From Helichrysum umbraculigerum (taxonomy: Eukaryota > Streptophyta > Magnoliopsida > Asterales > Asteraceae): DNA of 64,000 nt. Location: positions 162,119,759 to 162,183,758 of the forward strand of contig CATIUR010000003.1 of NCBI GenBank assembly GCA_949592205.1. Reading direction: 5' to 3'. Made by a program: the position numbers and the translations under genes. Positions 9,516 to 21,096 of the stretch are shown piece after piece (position 1 is the stretch's first letter; each line of letters opens with the position of its first letter). Under the pieces are notes generated by a model. The model searched no databases. It was not told the origin of the DNA and worked only from the letters and a program-made list of their open reading frames with translations.

Positions 9516-11704
9516 GGCTAAGACCATCTACAAGACACAAGTAGTGCTCGATTTCAGGTTCCATGCCATAATCTTTGATCATTGAGTTAAATTACGCATA
9601 GGCTTCTGAAATTAAACCAGAGTGAGCACAGGCTGAGAGCTCTGCAATAAATGTGACTCGATCAGGTAAAATATTCCCAAGGGATTTCAAATAGCTGAAA
9701 AGTTCAAGAGCTTTGTTTCCATTTCCATATTGAGCTAAACCCACAAACATAGCGTTCCAAAGAACAATATTTTGAACACGGGTTCTTTTAAACAACCGAC
9801 ATGATTCTTTTATATTGCCACATTTGGCATAAAAGTCTATAAGTGAAGTGCAGACATAAGTATCTAAAACACATTTGGACTTGATTGCATTAGCATGTAT
9901 TTGTCTTCCATGTTCTAATGCAGTTAAGTGAGAACACACTTTGAATAAGGTCGCGAAGGTATATTCATCAGGAAGTACACCAAATTGCCTCTTTCTATTG
10001 TATATCAAAAGGGTACGATCCTCGTCACCTTTTTCTATGCATCCTGAGATCATACAACTCCAAACAACGTTATCTGGACATGGGATTTTTTCAAAAACTT
10101 TGTGGGAATCATCCAATTCTCCACATTTAATATACATATCAATAAGGCTACTACCAAGATACAAATCTTGATCAACCCCAAATTTCAAAACATACCCGTG
10201 AATTTGCCTCCCAAGTTTTAAACTTTCTACAAATCCACACGCTTTAGCCAATGTTGCTAATGTAATCTCGTCTGGTTTTTCTCCACTTCTGTGCATCATA
10301 GTAAAGAGCTCTCGTGCTCTATGATTATTGCCACTATTTACATATCCAAACATCATCGTGTTCCATAATCCCAAGTCAAATTCATCTATGTAAACAAATA
10401 CGGACTCTGCTTGTTCAAGACTTCCATTATTAGAGTATGAATCAACAAGCTTTGTTGAAAGAAACGAATCCATATCATGTCCATATTTCATAGCATGAAC
10501 ATGGATTTGCTCGGTTAGACATAACCCTACAGAAAATGAAAAGCAGGCTCTTAAGACGCTTGTAAGTGTAAATTGATCAGGTCTTATGCCATTATGTAGC
10601 ATCTCCATATACAAGCCCACAGATTCTTCCAGTAAACCACTCTGCACATAACCGGTTATCATTATATTCCATGAAACCACATCTGTTTCTTCTATTTCAA
10701 AGAATACTTTTGTTGCTAATTTTAAGTATCCCATCTTTGAGTACATGTTAATTATACGATTCGAAAAGTTAAGATTGACATTAAAACCCAATTTCAAAAA
10801 CATACCATGAATCTGCTCACCAGATTTTACATCACCAAGTTCCACTGCAGTAGCAAGACATTGGTAATACCAGGACATAGTTTTATTCCACAGAACCACA
10901 ATGGTAAATTCATCATATATCAATGATATCTTAATAGCATACGCTTGTACTTGTTCCTTATACTTCCTAGTTGTATCAAAATCCGCATCAAAACAACTAA
11001 AAATGCATACTGTCAACATCCGGATGTCCAACCTCACTCCTATGAAAATCTGATAGAAAATATAATGCTTCCTCTTGAAGTCCCGTTTTTACATACACTC
11101 TCAACATCATGTTCCATAAAACCACATCACGGTCATATTCCGCCATGTCATCAAACATCATCCTTGCTTCCCTTAATCTTCCAAACTTGATATAAATATT
11201 AACAAGAGCTCCAGAAACAAGCATATCCAATTCCAACCCCATTTTCGCAGCATATCCATGTACACACTCTGAAGCCCAAACATACCCCGACATCAAACAT
11301 AACTTTAAAACCGGCGCAATAGTCAAGTTTGTCAAAGAAACATCAGACAATCTAATTACAAGCAGCCTAAAAAGGGCTAAACCCTCTTGTATGTTACACG
11401 AATTAGAATCACAACAGGAAGCATAAGCTGTTAAAATAGAATTCCAAGTAACAAGGTCGCGTCGAGGCATTATGTCAAACAAGCGTCTAGCGAAATGTAA
11501 CTCACCACATTTTGAATACATATTAATTAGATTGTTGGTCAGAAACCGGTCGAATGTGGTGTGTCCATGTGTTATGACAAGAACATGAACTGATTTTCCA
11601 AAGAGCAAGTTGTTTTGGGCAATCACGGTACGAATTAAATGAAACCATGGTGATTTTGAAGATGAAGATGAGGTGATTAATGTACTATAAAAGTGACGTA
11701 GCAT
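9516..11704 (-). pseudogene. 5' part of the PPR pseudogene, paralogue of the gene at 1125-4160
   Basis: Read on the minus strand this gives most of the PPR array, at roughly three quarters amino-acid identity to the intact gene by eye. Damage seen: (1) the first ~40 residues, including the transit peptide, have no counterpart and homology starts near 11700; (2) a frameshift near 11000-11020, after HPDVDSMHF, splits the array; (3) about 29 residues present in the intact gene (near its residue 320) are deleted in frame around 10860; (4) a TAA at 9592 replaces the Tyr codon of SEAYTYF; (5) the retrotransposon at 5163-9515 separates it from its 3' part. Because the two copies are opposed tail-to-tail, transcripts across both would be self-complementary. 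It is a relic protein-wise but may matter as RNA. Confidence 0.93.
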
Positions 11705-11883
11705 TTCTGGTACATATATGATGAGTATGCATCATTTTTTGTGTTCACAGTGGAAGTTCAACCCATGGTATTACAGGATATGAGTGATAACAAAAAATAT
11801 CAACCACAGTTCTTTCTTGTTATTGGTTCTTCAATCGTCATCAATCAAAATTTTCAATCTTCTTTTTCATTTGTCTTCCGGTC

Positions 11884-12152
11884 ATTATTTAAATCATCCC
11901 CGTGGTTTTCAATTTGATTCACCGGTCGTCCCTGACTTTCAAAAAGTATTTGAATAGTCTACTTTTTGAAACTTTTGTTCATTGGAAATGGACCACTGGT
12001 GAACAAAAATTTCAGAAAATAAAATTATTTAAATAGTCCATTTTGGACTACCAGTAAACAAAAATTTCAAAAAATGAACCATTCAAATACTTTTTAGAAG
12101 TTAGGGACGATCGGTGGAACAAATTGAAAACCACGGGGATAATTTAAATAAT
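11884..12152. mobile_element. Foldback MITE with long inverted repeats
   Basis: The left arm reads ATTATTTAAATCATCCCCGT and continues with GGTTTTCAATTTG; the right arm is its near-perfect reverse complement ending at 12152. The arms extend inward more than 80 bp each (AAAGTATTTGAATAGTC against its complement), leaving a short centre, and there is no coding capacity. A target duplication cannot be separated from the AT-rich ends, so the superfamily is uncertain. Confidence 0.8.
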
Positions 12153-12192
12153 TTACTCTCCATAATATAGTTTGAGTCTTCTTCTTATTCTT

Positions 12193-12470
12193 TTGACAAA
12201 TTATCTAAAACAGAAACAAAGTATCGAATAATTTTAGGTTTTTGAAATCTAACTATCAAAGTATCAATCATAGACGCCAACTATGAATTTCATCACAATT
12301 ATAATAATATCGTACATGACACTGTCACATTTTTTCGAATTTCGAGCTAACATGCTACTAGAATTATGATGAAGATTGATAGTTGGTTTCTATCATTAAT
12401 ACTTTTGATAGTTGATTTCTGAACTTTGAAATCAATTAATAGTTTCTTTCAATTTTAGGAAATTCGCCCC
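12193..12470. mobile_element. Second foldback MITE-like inverted repeat
   Basis: The left part, around 12225-12300 (AAATCTAACTATCAAAGTAT, then CCAACTATGAA), is an imperfect reverse complement of 12360-12440 (TTCATAGTTGG-like, then ATACTTTTGATAGTTGATTT). Weaker pairing extends outward to about 12193 and 12470. The ends are approximate and the superfamily is not determined. Confidence 0.65.
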
Positions 12471-13137
12471 CATTTTTTTTTCTTCTTCTTTTTTAAAAAC
12501 CAGCCCTTACATTTATATATTCGGCGCACCATGTATGATATTATAATATTACAGCAATACGAGGTAGTCAATTTTGTCACAAATTTTCTCCTTTTGAATA
12601 GTCAGCTTGTTGTACCATAAAAATACGACACTATTAATAATGCAAAACTTTTTTCCTTGTTAAAAAAATATCTAGTGGGCGCCTGATATTTCATGATGTA
12701 CAAAAATCTCAATTTGATGGTGAATAGCAGGAAAGGTATATATGAAATTTAAACTTTTATGCCTTGGAAACTTATAAAGCATCAAACAATCCTGAACTCG
12801 TACAGTCAAAGAACACTAATAATTACTGTACAAGCTTACAGTTAAGTTTCATATGGCTAAAACCAATTAACCACACAAATATAAAATATATTTTGTATAG
12901 AATCGCACAAGGTTAAGTGTGTCTTGCATGATCAAACAACCTACCTATACTAAGCTTGCAAGAACATCCATCACACCAGTCTTGTAAAGTCAAACATACC
13001 AGCTCATCATTGACATGTGGTTCCCACCTATATCAGACAGCTCTCGTAGCCAATTCGATAGAGGGACATGGCAGCGTTATCTCCTTAAACACTCAAACTG
13101 GGTTTAACTGGATCCTCAATGTTCAGCGTTGGCTGCA
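12471..13137. other. Non-coding: 3' flank and probable 3' UTR of the BRCT gene
   Basis: AT-rich with no coding signal recognised. The part nearest 13137 should carry the 3' UTR of the minus-strand BRCT gene. Confidence 0.5.
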
Positions 13138-16100
13138 CTATGCACGGGTCAACAGCTCATAGACATTACTGTTATTATCCCCAGGAACACGTTTTAGCAT
13201 TTCAAAGCTTTTACGGCTCCCTAAGAACTCGATCCTTTTGAGTTCCACATAACCATGCTCTGCAGCTTCTTTACTTGCATATAATGATCGCAGCCTATCA
13301 GCATGCCTTGAATCAGTATGAATGGCCAACTCAATCTCCATTTTCAACATATTCTCCTATACCATCAACAAAGGTTAACATATAAAGTTTAACTAGAGGT
13401 GGCACTTTCAAGCCGTTTACTTATGAATAGGCCATTTTAAGTTTATATCTTTCATAGTCATATATAAAGCACTAATTATGCATCAAAAAGCTATGAATAA
13501 TTCCACAATTGCATGTTTTAAGCTGTTACCCAACCCGTCAGATCTGCCTAAATTGCCACCTCTAAACTTGATGAACAAAAATAGTCTTTAAAGATTACTG
13601 TTTATTACCTGGTAAAATGCATATATATAATCTAACAATTGCAAACAGGTGAACCCTGTATCACTGAAAAACGTCCTTGAACAAGGGCCCATCTCTGAAG
13701 ATCGGTCCACCGGAAACAGTATAGTGAGGAAAGGGTTCTTGAAAACCAACTCATTCTTTTCTCTGCCCAGAGAAGAACACAAATAAAAATGATAAATATG
13801 GAAGAAAAAAAATGTTAAAACAAATATAACAAAGAGTCAGTTTATAACATTTCTGAAAGTGGCCGCGAGTTGTTCACAAAAGAAGCATCTGGTTCTTTCC
13901 CATCTTCACTTGTGTCAATGCATGGGTCGGTGTAAATAGAAGCGCTCGACGATGGCTCAGAGATTGACCAGCAGATTGAATCGAGAAGGGTAGTTGGTGT
14001 CAACGGTTTTATTGGTGCTTGACATGTCTGTTATCATGACCGAATTTTATTCACAACTGTTACTTGATTCATCAAGTAAAAGTTAAAGCACTTTATATCA
14101 AGGCGAATGGAATATTATTACCTGCATGCGACGACCTCGACGATTTCTAACACCTTTTTTGGCAAGGTTTGCTATATTTTGATTTTCTTCATGGTTTGAA
14201 TTGATTCTGGGACTTTGTGAATTTTGAGAACCATTGGCCGCATGAGATTCCTAAAAAATAAGATTGCATCATGTAAGCTGAAGATTTGGTGTTTTTCATC
14301 TTGATAAACTTCGAAGCATATAAATGAACTTGTATGTACTTTTTGATCACTGCCACCTTGAGCATTATCAAGCATCATTCCTATCTGACGTGCCAAGTCA
14401 GCAGACAAATGTACAAGTCTTTGTGGCCTTGTCTCCTTCACGGTCTTCAGAACCCATAAAGGCTGAGTTACGCACTTCACTGATTAGTGAAACAACAAAT
14501 GATCCAATATCTTTATATTCTTTCTAATAATATTGATTTTGCAATTCAAATTTAACACACTAACTATTACAAGAAGAAAAAAAATCACAAATTGGACATA
14601 AAAGTGATTGCAGGTCAACCAAACCAAACCAAACCCACCCTACTTATTTCAATCCTTGCTAAAGATCAAGCCTTTTCAAGTTAAAATTGTTTTTGACCCA
14701 TTACCCAACACGCCTATCTTCCCACCTCTAAATGATAGCACAAAGTTAAAAAGAATCTTAAACCTTTGAGCTATAACTTACTGTAACAAGATAGTTGGAA
14801 TGACCAAGATACTTTCGAATTGATGACTCTTCGCATACCACATGACTAGCATTGTGACCGGGCAACCATTGATCCACTACGGAACTACCTTGGCCGAAAG
14901 CTGCCTCAACAACCTAACCAAATTTCATCGATATAAGTTGAACCCAATATACATTATGTTTCATCATTATTCGATATCACATAATCAATTTCATATCCGA
15001 ACATCCCCCATAAGGCCATAACCGCCTTATCAATCAAACACAGATTTCTCATGCATTGTTAAAAATGTAAATAAAGTGTGAAAATGTCTGAAATTACACC
15101 TGAAATATAATAGTACCTTATTCTGTAGCTCAGCAGACACTTCCGGGTCAACATAAAAAGACTGACCCGAAAAAACAGAGCCTCTTCTTTTAAGCTCTTC
15201 TTCTGATGAGAATAACTTTGATTTATCAGTCATGTTAGGTTGCTTAGCAGTTTCAAGCATGGCAACAGGAAGACAGGAATTCCCACTACTAAGCATGTTT
15301 AAGTCATCTTTTGGCATATGATTTTCTCCTATACTTTTTACAACGTAAAGGGCTTCACTCAATCTCACTAACCAACCATAAGAAAGAAGAAAAATATGTT
15401 AATTCAAGACACAACTAGAAACAGTTTGTATAAGTTACAGGGGTTGTTGCATAAAAAGGAAACCAGCTTTCAAAAAATATTGATTTTAAGGATATCTTCG
15501 ACAGTCTGGAAATAACCGGTTTCTGGGCACCACAGAGAAGAAACCAACATGATCAAACATACCGACATATCATCCGCCACTTTATCACTTTGACGTGGCA
15601 ACCAGTACGGATTAATTTACATCAATAATTTTGAAACTTTAGGATTTTTGCGGTGAAAATAAACTTGGTTACCGAAAATCAGATAAAACTAAGTTACCAC
15701 TTTAACCAATAACCCCTATCTGGAAACTTTAATACCATAAACGTTACCATTTCTTCTAACGCTATCCACAAACCATCCAAGTGTAACAATAAGGAGACCA
15801 TTTGTGGCTCCATGCTTCAGTGCATGCTCAAATTTTCGTCCCCTGGAGCTGTAGATATGGGTTAAGTGATCCACACAAAATAATGTACTCCTTTAGATCC
15901 ACAAAAAGATGTACGTTTGACTTTTGAGGTCCAACTAAGACCCTTTATTAAACCTGAGATGAAGTCTTCACATCTTCTAAAGGATCCATCAACTACATTG
16001 CATTTAGTTCAATGTACATAATACTATTATCATTACTTGTGTTTTAGTTTGTAATTGAAGCAAGAGGGCTAAACTATAAGATTGAATGATTGAACTTTTA

Positions 16101-17010
16101 ATTATGAAACTACACAAAGCAGCATGTAATGTAGAGACAACATCAATTACTATCAATATTACAAAAGAAAGAAAAGGATATCTGGACCACCAAATGGGTA
16201 CAACGAGGATGTAAATGTGGGCTGTATTGACCACCCAATCTCTCTGTTGCATCCATCACTTGTTTTCTTGCTTCTGTAAATTAACATCATGAGGAAAATT
16301 ATACAGGAAGTTGTTCAAAAGATACTGCTTTCTGTTTGAAACCTTAACGATCAATGCCTTTTGACTATATCAGTCCAATGGCTCGGTTGCAAGTTCAACG
16401 TTAACACACTTCCGATTTTTATCCGTAATAAGGAACATTGTGTAGCAGTTTACGTTCCAAACAGTGATACATATTGACAATTGTAAATTTGTAGTCAAGT
16501 GAATCCATTGGATGATTAAAATTTGGATACAAGATTCTGCTGGTTTAGAGAAGAATAGGAGTTATGGTGAACAATACAAACTTTTATTTTGATACCCAAG
16601 TAGTAACATTCAAAATACAGAATGAGCATGTTATAAATTGATTTAACTTTGGATTCCTTCGACAATACATGTCAAAAATTGGTAAAAAAAAAATTAAGGA
16701 GAATCAAGCACATATAAAATCCAACATCAAAGATGCATAGTATGTTCACATAAAACTAAAACTAATTGGAATATGAGTTACCTTTTGATAATCCAGTGAC
16801 ACAGATAACAAGACCGGAAAAGGGGGACTTTGATGATGAATGAACAATAGTAACCGAAGAAGATGAAGTAGCAGCAGGTGACATTATTATTGGGTCTGAA
16901 GATTGAAAACCTTTATATGAAGGACCACCGAATTTACAAGTGATATCTACAAGTAATCTTGAATAAGATTTCTTACTATTACTAACCTTCACACCTCCAT
17001 TCCCAACCAT
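13138..17010 (-). CDS. BRCT-domain protein (DNA repair type), 10 exons, 536 residues
   Basis: Exons on the minus strand: 16782-17010, 16182-16273, 15748-15850, 15117-15367, 14782-14913, 14340-14462, 14122-14250, 13849-14027, 13609-13762, 13138-13356. Together they give 1611 bases in one frame with matching phases. BRCT 1 (residues ~66-150) reads PFSGLVICVTGLSK, RLGGQYSP, CTHLVVQ, GRKFEHALKHG and LGWFVDSVRRN, including the conserved Trp of BRCT folds. A second BRCT-like unit (~225-310) carries VVEAAFGQGSSVVDQWLPG, ASHVVCEES and NYLVTPLWVLK. A basic RRGRRMQ segment and a novel C-terminal region follow. BRCT domains bind phosphoproteins in DNA-damage signalling. It resembles, from memory, Arabidopsis At3g21480/At4g03130. 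Intron 2 is AT-AC. The exon 6 donor (14339) and the exon 8 donor (GTTATA, 13848) are the least certain choices. Confidence 0.85.
15851..16181 (-). other. U12-type AT-AC intron (intron 2 of the BRCT gene)
   Basis: The exon ends VVQ (GTGGTCCAG at 16182). The next bases on the minus strand are ATATCCTTTT, the U12 5' splice consensus. The 331-base intron ends AC at 15851. A CTTAAC branch-site core at 15866-15861 places the branch A 11 bases before the end, inside the usual 10-16 base window. The downstream exon starts AGCTCCAGGGGACGA, giving SSRGRKFEHA in phase 0. No GT donor nearby preserves the BRCT reading frame. Confidence 0.88.
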
Positions 17011-17568
17011 CTGATTTCAATAACCCAAAAACAAATCTTAACAGGTTTTCAAGAAATTTGCATATTTGAAATAGGTTTTTGAATTCATATATATATCAAA
17101 TGGGGTTTATGATCTATACATAGAACCCAACAAAAAAATCGAAACTTTTCTTAAATAATCAAACGAGTAAGTTCGGAAATAAAAACAAATTTTCAAGAAA
17201 TTAGCATATGAGAGATGCGTTCTTGAATACAAACAGAATATTTTATGGGGTTTAGGATCTATACATACAAACAACAAAAAGATTGAAACTTTGTTTGAAT
17301 AAAGAAATGACTGAGCGCGGAAAGATGGCGTTTGAAGTAAATCAATCAAAAGAATAAAAAGATTTTTGGTCAAATTTTGTGAAAGTTTGTAGAACAAAGT
17401 GGCAGCAAGATGATTTTTGAGGGCTTTTGTCTGTCTTGTTTGTTTGAATAAAAAGAACTTGTAAGACTGGCGGTGTTTAAAATTTTGGAGAAAAAAAAAA
17501 AAAAAAGAAGAGGGGGACCAGTAAGTTAGGTTTTTCATTTTAAAATCACGCGAATTTGTTGTCTTTAG
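17011..17568 (-). promoter_or_regulatory. 5' UTR and promoter region of the BRCT gene
   Basis: Immediately upstream of the ATG at 17010 on the minus strand. It has pyrimidine-rich tracts and runs of A/T and no recognised coding content. It ends at the hAT-like MITE at 17569, so the proximal promoter is probably under 600 bp. No single TATA box can be fixed. Confidence 0.5.
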
Positions 17569-18232
17569 TAAGGGTGTTGTTAACCAGGGGTTCGGTTAAC
17601 CGAGAACCGGTTAATCGAAAATTAGGTTCAGTAATTTCTTAAATCTAAACTGAAACCGAAAATTTCCGGTTTCCATTTTTTCGGTTCAGTTAATCGGTTA
17701 ACCATTTAACCGTTTATTAGTTAATACATATTTTAAAAAGTAATTAATAACACATAAATACACATTCATTAATAAGTATTCACTATATTTAAAATATTTT
17801 ATAATAAAAATATCAAATGATAAGCATTTTACTCTTTATAATTGTGTATTTATATTATATGTATGTTAATCGTTCGGATATAATTAGAACTAAGTAGTAC
17901 TCCAATAGTTAACATTTTAGAGCAAAATTAAGCTAGTAAACTACAGTAAAATGAAACAAAAAGAAATGATTATATTAAAATACAAGTGGTAAATATCTAT
18001 ATATAAATATAATATATACAATATATATACATAAAATTTTAACTATGTATACACTTTTCGGTTTTTTCGGTTAACCGTTTATCATGTCTATCCCCAAATC
18101 ATGAACCGAAACCGAAATCGAAAAACCAAAAAAAACTCGGTTCGGTTAACTGAAACGGTTAATCTAAATTTGGTTCAATTTAACCGGTTTACGGTTCGAT
18201 TTTCCAATTTCGGAATATTTTGAACACCCCTA
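17569..18232. mobile_element. hAT-like MITE 1 (664 bp)
   Basis: The ends TAAGGGTGTT and AACACCCCTA are inverted. Near-duplicate 8-bp flanks are GTCTTTAG (17561-17568) and GTCTTTTT (18233-18240). Subterminal regions are packed with CGGTTAACCG/ACCGAAACCG motifs in opposite orientation at the two ends. There is no coding frame. 8-bp duplications and TAGGG-type ends are typical of hAT elements. Confidence 0.75.
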
Positions 18233-18294
18233 GTCTTTTTAGTCTTTTGCTTCATCAAACGTGGCTCTCTCTATAGTTCTATAGTATTCTTGGG

Positions 18295-18851
18295 TAGGGG
18301 TGGCAATTCGGGTTGGGTCGAGTTGACCCGCTCGGGTTATCGAGTTGGTGGGTCAAAAGTAGTCGATCTAAACCCGACCTGATTTTACAATCGGTTTGAG
18401 TATTTCAACCCAACCCAACCCTGATCCAACCCGACTCGACCAAGATTACCCATTTAGCTAGTGAGATCAACATGTTTTCGGATCATTTTTCTATTAACGG
18501 ATCAATTTCGGGTCAAATAGATCACATTAATAAGCATAAAATTGTTTATAAAACTCAAAAGACTCATATCACCTATTATGTTCATTAAAATTTAATACTA
18601 AAACACAATTAAATACGTGGGATTATTATATTAACATAAAACTTCTAAATTTTTAACTACATTTAAAAAAAAAATTGGGTTGTCGGGTCAACCCAAAAAC
18701 TTATTTGGTGACCCAAACCCGACCCAAAAAATAATCAGGTTGGCGGGTTTCGGGTTGACGGGTTCGTGGGTCAAAAAACCTCGACCCAACCTTAATTTTT
18801 CAAGTCGGTTTCGTGTCGGGTTTCGGTTCGTGTCGGAAATTGCCAGCCCTA
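18295..18851. mobile_element. hAT-like MITE 2 (557 bp)
   Basis: The ends TAGGGGTGGCAATT and AATTGCCAGCCCTA are inverted. The flanks are ATTCTTGG (18286-18293) and ATTCTTAG (18852-18859), a one-mismatch 8-bp duplication. Subterminal repeats of GGGTTGGGTCG and CGACCCAACC face each other. There is no coding frame. Confidence 0.85.
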
Positions 18852-19320
18852 ATTCTTAGGAGAATGTTATTGGTGAAATTTTTGTGGTGTGGATAGTATT
18901 ATTTTTTTATTTTTAATTTTTTAAAAATAAATAATTCAACAAAAATAATCTATCTACACTTCTACATTTACATCTACACTATATATTATAACAGAGTGTA
19001 AATTAGGTAGTCTAAGTTAATCTCAACCCTTAAATGACTTATTAAATTGAATGTGAACCATTGATATAGCCTTTAAAAATATGACTACCTAAATAGTGAG
19101 GATTAGATGATAAAAAGACTAAAATAACCCTATATTGAATTTTTAGAAAACTAGTTTGGTAAGCTATTTAATGATTGGTGATATATTAGTAGAAATATTG
19201 AATATTAAATATTTTTTTGCTATTATTAATAAAAGATTTAATTTACATTTATGTGCATAAATCTACACATAATTTAGCATAGCAAAAAATAAAATTCTAC
19301 ATAATTAAAAAAATAATTTA
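18852..19320. other. AT-rich non-coding spacer
   Basis: No gene, RNA or clear terminal repeats were recognised. It consists of A/T-rich runs and short self-complementary stretches only. Confidence 0.4.
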
Positions 19321-20010
19321 GGATGTTGTGGGCTTTTAAAGAATTTGAGGACGCATCGTCTTTTCAGCTTAAATTTTTTAATTCGTATAAATATAATCCA
19401 ACTTGATTAGTTCGTAATTAAATGGGTTGAAAGTGTCATCTCAAGCTCTTGTATATTTTCATTTTCAACGGTATTATGCACACTTGAACTACATACGAGT
19501 TATTTGGTCTTTGACAAATCAAAATTCTATATAATTCAATAATTCGTATAAATATAATCCAACTTGATTAGTTCGTAATTAAATGGGTTGAAAGTGTCAT
19601 CTCAAGCTCTTGTATGTTTGCATTTTCAACGGAATTGTGCACACTTGAACTACATATGGGTTATTTGGTCTTCGACAAATCAAAATTATATATAATTAAA
19701 AAAAAAAGGATTTGGGATGTTGTGGGCTTTTAAAGAATGTGGGAACGCATCGCCTTTTCAACTGAATTTTGAAAATTCGTATAAATATAACCCAACTTGA
19801 TTAGTTCGTAATTAAATGGGTTGAAAGTGTCATCTCAAGCTCTTGTAATGTTGTGGGCTTTTAGAGAATTTGGGGACGCATCGCCTTTTTAGCTGAATTT
19901 TCTTAATTTGTATAAATATAATCCAACTTGATTAGTTCGTAATTAAATGAGTTGAAAGTGTCATCTCAAGTTCTTGTATGTTTTTATTTTCAAAGATATT
20001 GTGCACACTA
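19321..20010. repeat. Four-copy tandem repeat, units about 130-230 bp
   Basis: A core ATTCGTATAAATATAATCCA, continuing to TCATCTCAAGCTCTTGTA, begins near 19381, 19541, 19774 and 19905. A second module (GTTGTGGGCTTTTAAAGAAT with GGACGCATCG) precedes copies 1, 3 and 4. A third module (CATTTTCAACGG with GTGCACACTTGAACTACATA) follows copies 1, 2 and, truncated, 4. The last copy breaks off at GTGCACACT, where the copia LTR begins, so the element landed inside the array. Confidence 0.88.
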
Positions 20011-20011
20011 T

Positions 20012-21049
20012 TGAGTCACTGGTCGCTGACCATGATAAGTCACTGGTCGTTGACCAACTCAATAATATACAACTCGATGAAGAAATGATTTATATCAAAG
20101 CTGCTGTTGCTGAAGACTGGTACTCACTGGTCGCCACTCATTCTACTTCTGGATTTAACATGCTGAGGAAGATTAAAACTCAACTTTGTGTGTCGCTGAT
20201 ACAAGCAGCGAGAGTTTTGTATCTTCATATTGAATAAGGCAAAAGTCACTGCCCAAATAACAGCTAGTCACTGAAGAACAATATTTCAAGTCATTCTACA
20301 AGAGCATGTTAGCTCGCAGTGAGTGAGGAGAATTACTGCATCTTTCAGTGACTATTCAATAAAGCCTCTTAAACTACAAGTACAAAAGTACTGTACTTAT
20401 ATACATCAGCAAGAGTCGTACTTGAAGAATGACTGAAGGATTACGTAGCAGCGAGTGATTGGTTTTAAGGAAAAGAGATATTTGCGGTAACAGAATTGGG
20501 ACCCGCAGAATGTCGGTTCATCAGAGATCAAGCCAATCAAGCAGCGACACGTGTCATTCCAAGATCCTATTTTATAAGAGATATTTTAGGAACTCTGGTA
20601 GTATATATAGTTCAGCATATTGTACTTTAGAGGCTAGTTGTCCATACGTATTATTCACTTGTGTGTCAGTGAATATAGTTTGTCTAAGTACGTATTGTCA
20701 CTCAGCGAGAAAAACAGTTAGCGTGTTTGTCCACTACTGTTTATCTCTTTTGTAATAGTTTAGCTAGAGTGTTTGATTTGAATTAGCATTGGCTAATTCA
20801 TTCCGCAATCAATACTCTGTGAGTTCTATGATTAATAAAATTCACATTTCAGCTACTATTGCGTATTTACTTTGATATTGTCATATCTATCTCTTACATA
20901 CTCTGTTTGTGTTAAAACAATTAAAAACTGATTAAGTAACTTGAATAAAATCAGAAAAAGTTTTTAATTGTATTCAACCCCCCTTCTACAATTAAACTCT
21001 ACTTATTGCGATTCCATATCACTAAGCAATAGTGATTTCGGGACTCTCA
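20012..21049 (+). repeat. 5' LTR of the truncated copia element
   Basis: About 1038 bp, rich in dispersed GTCACTG/GTCGCTGA and CAGCGA motifs. The 3' end is firm (two bases before the primer site). The 5' end is inferred from the broken tandem repeat and the weak TGAGTC/GACTC symmetry. Confidence 0.65.
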
Positions 21050-21096
21050 ATTGGTATCAGAGCAGAGTTGGTTTAAATCAATTAACCAGATCTGCA

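Noticed and set aside
11731..11850. N-terminal extension of the PPR pseudogene
   Set aside because: Sequence upstream of 11704 on the minus strand shows no similarity to the transit-peptide region of the intact copy.
17107..17538. 143-residue minus-strand frame upstream of the BRCT gene
   Set aside because: Low-complexity, Phe/Ser/Leu-rich translation of A/T-rich promoter DNA with no family resemblance and no splice context.
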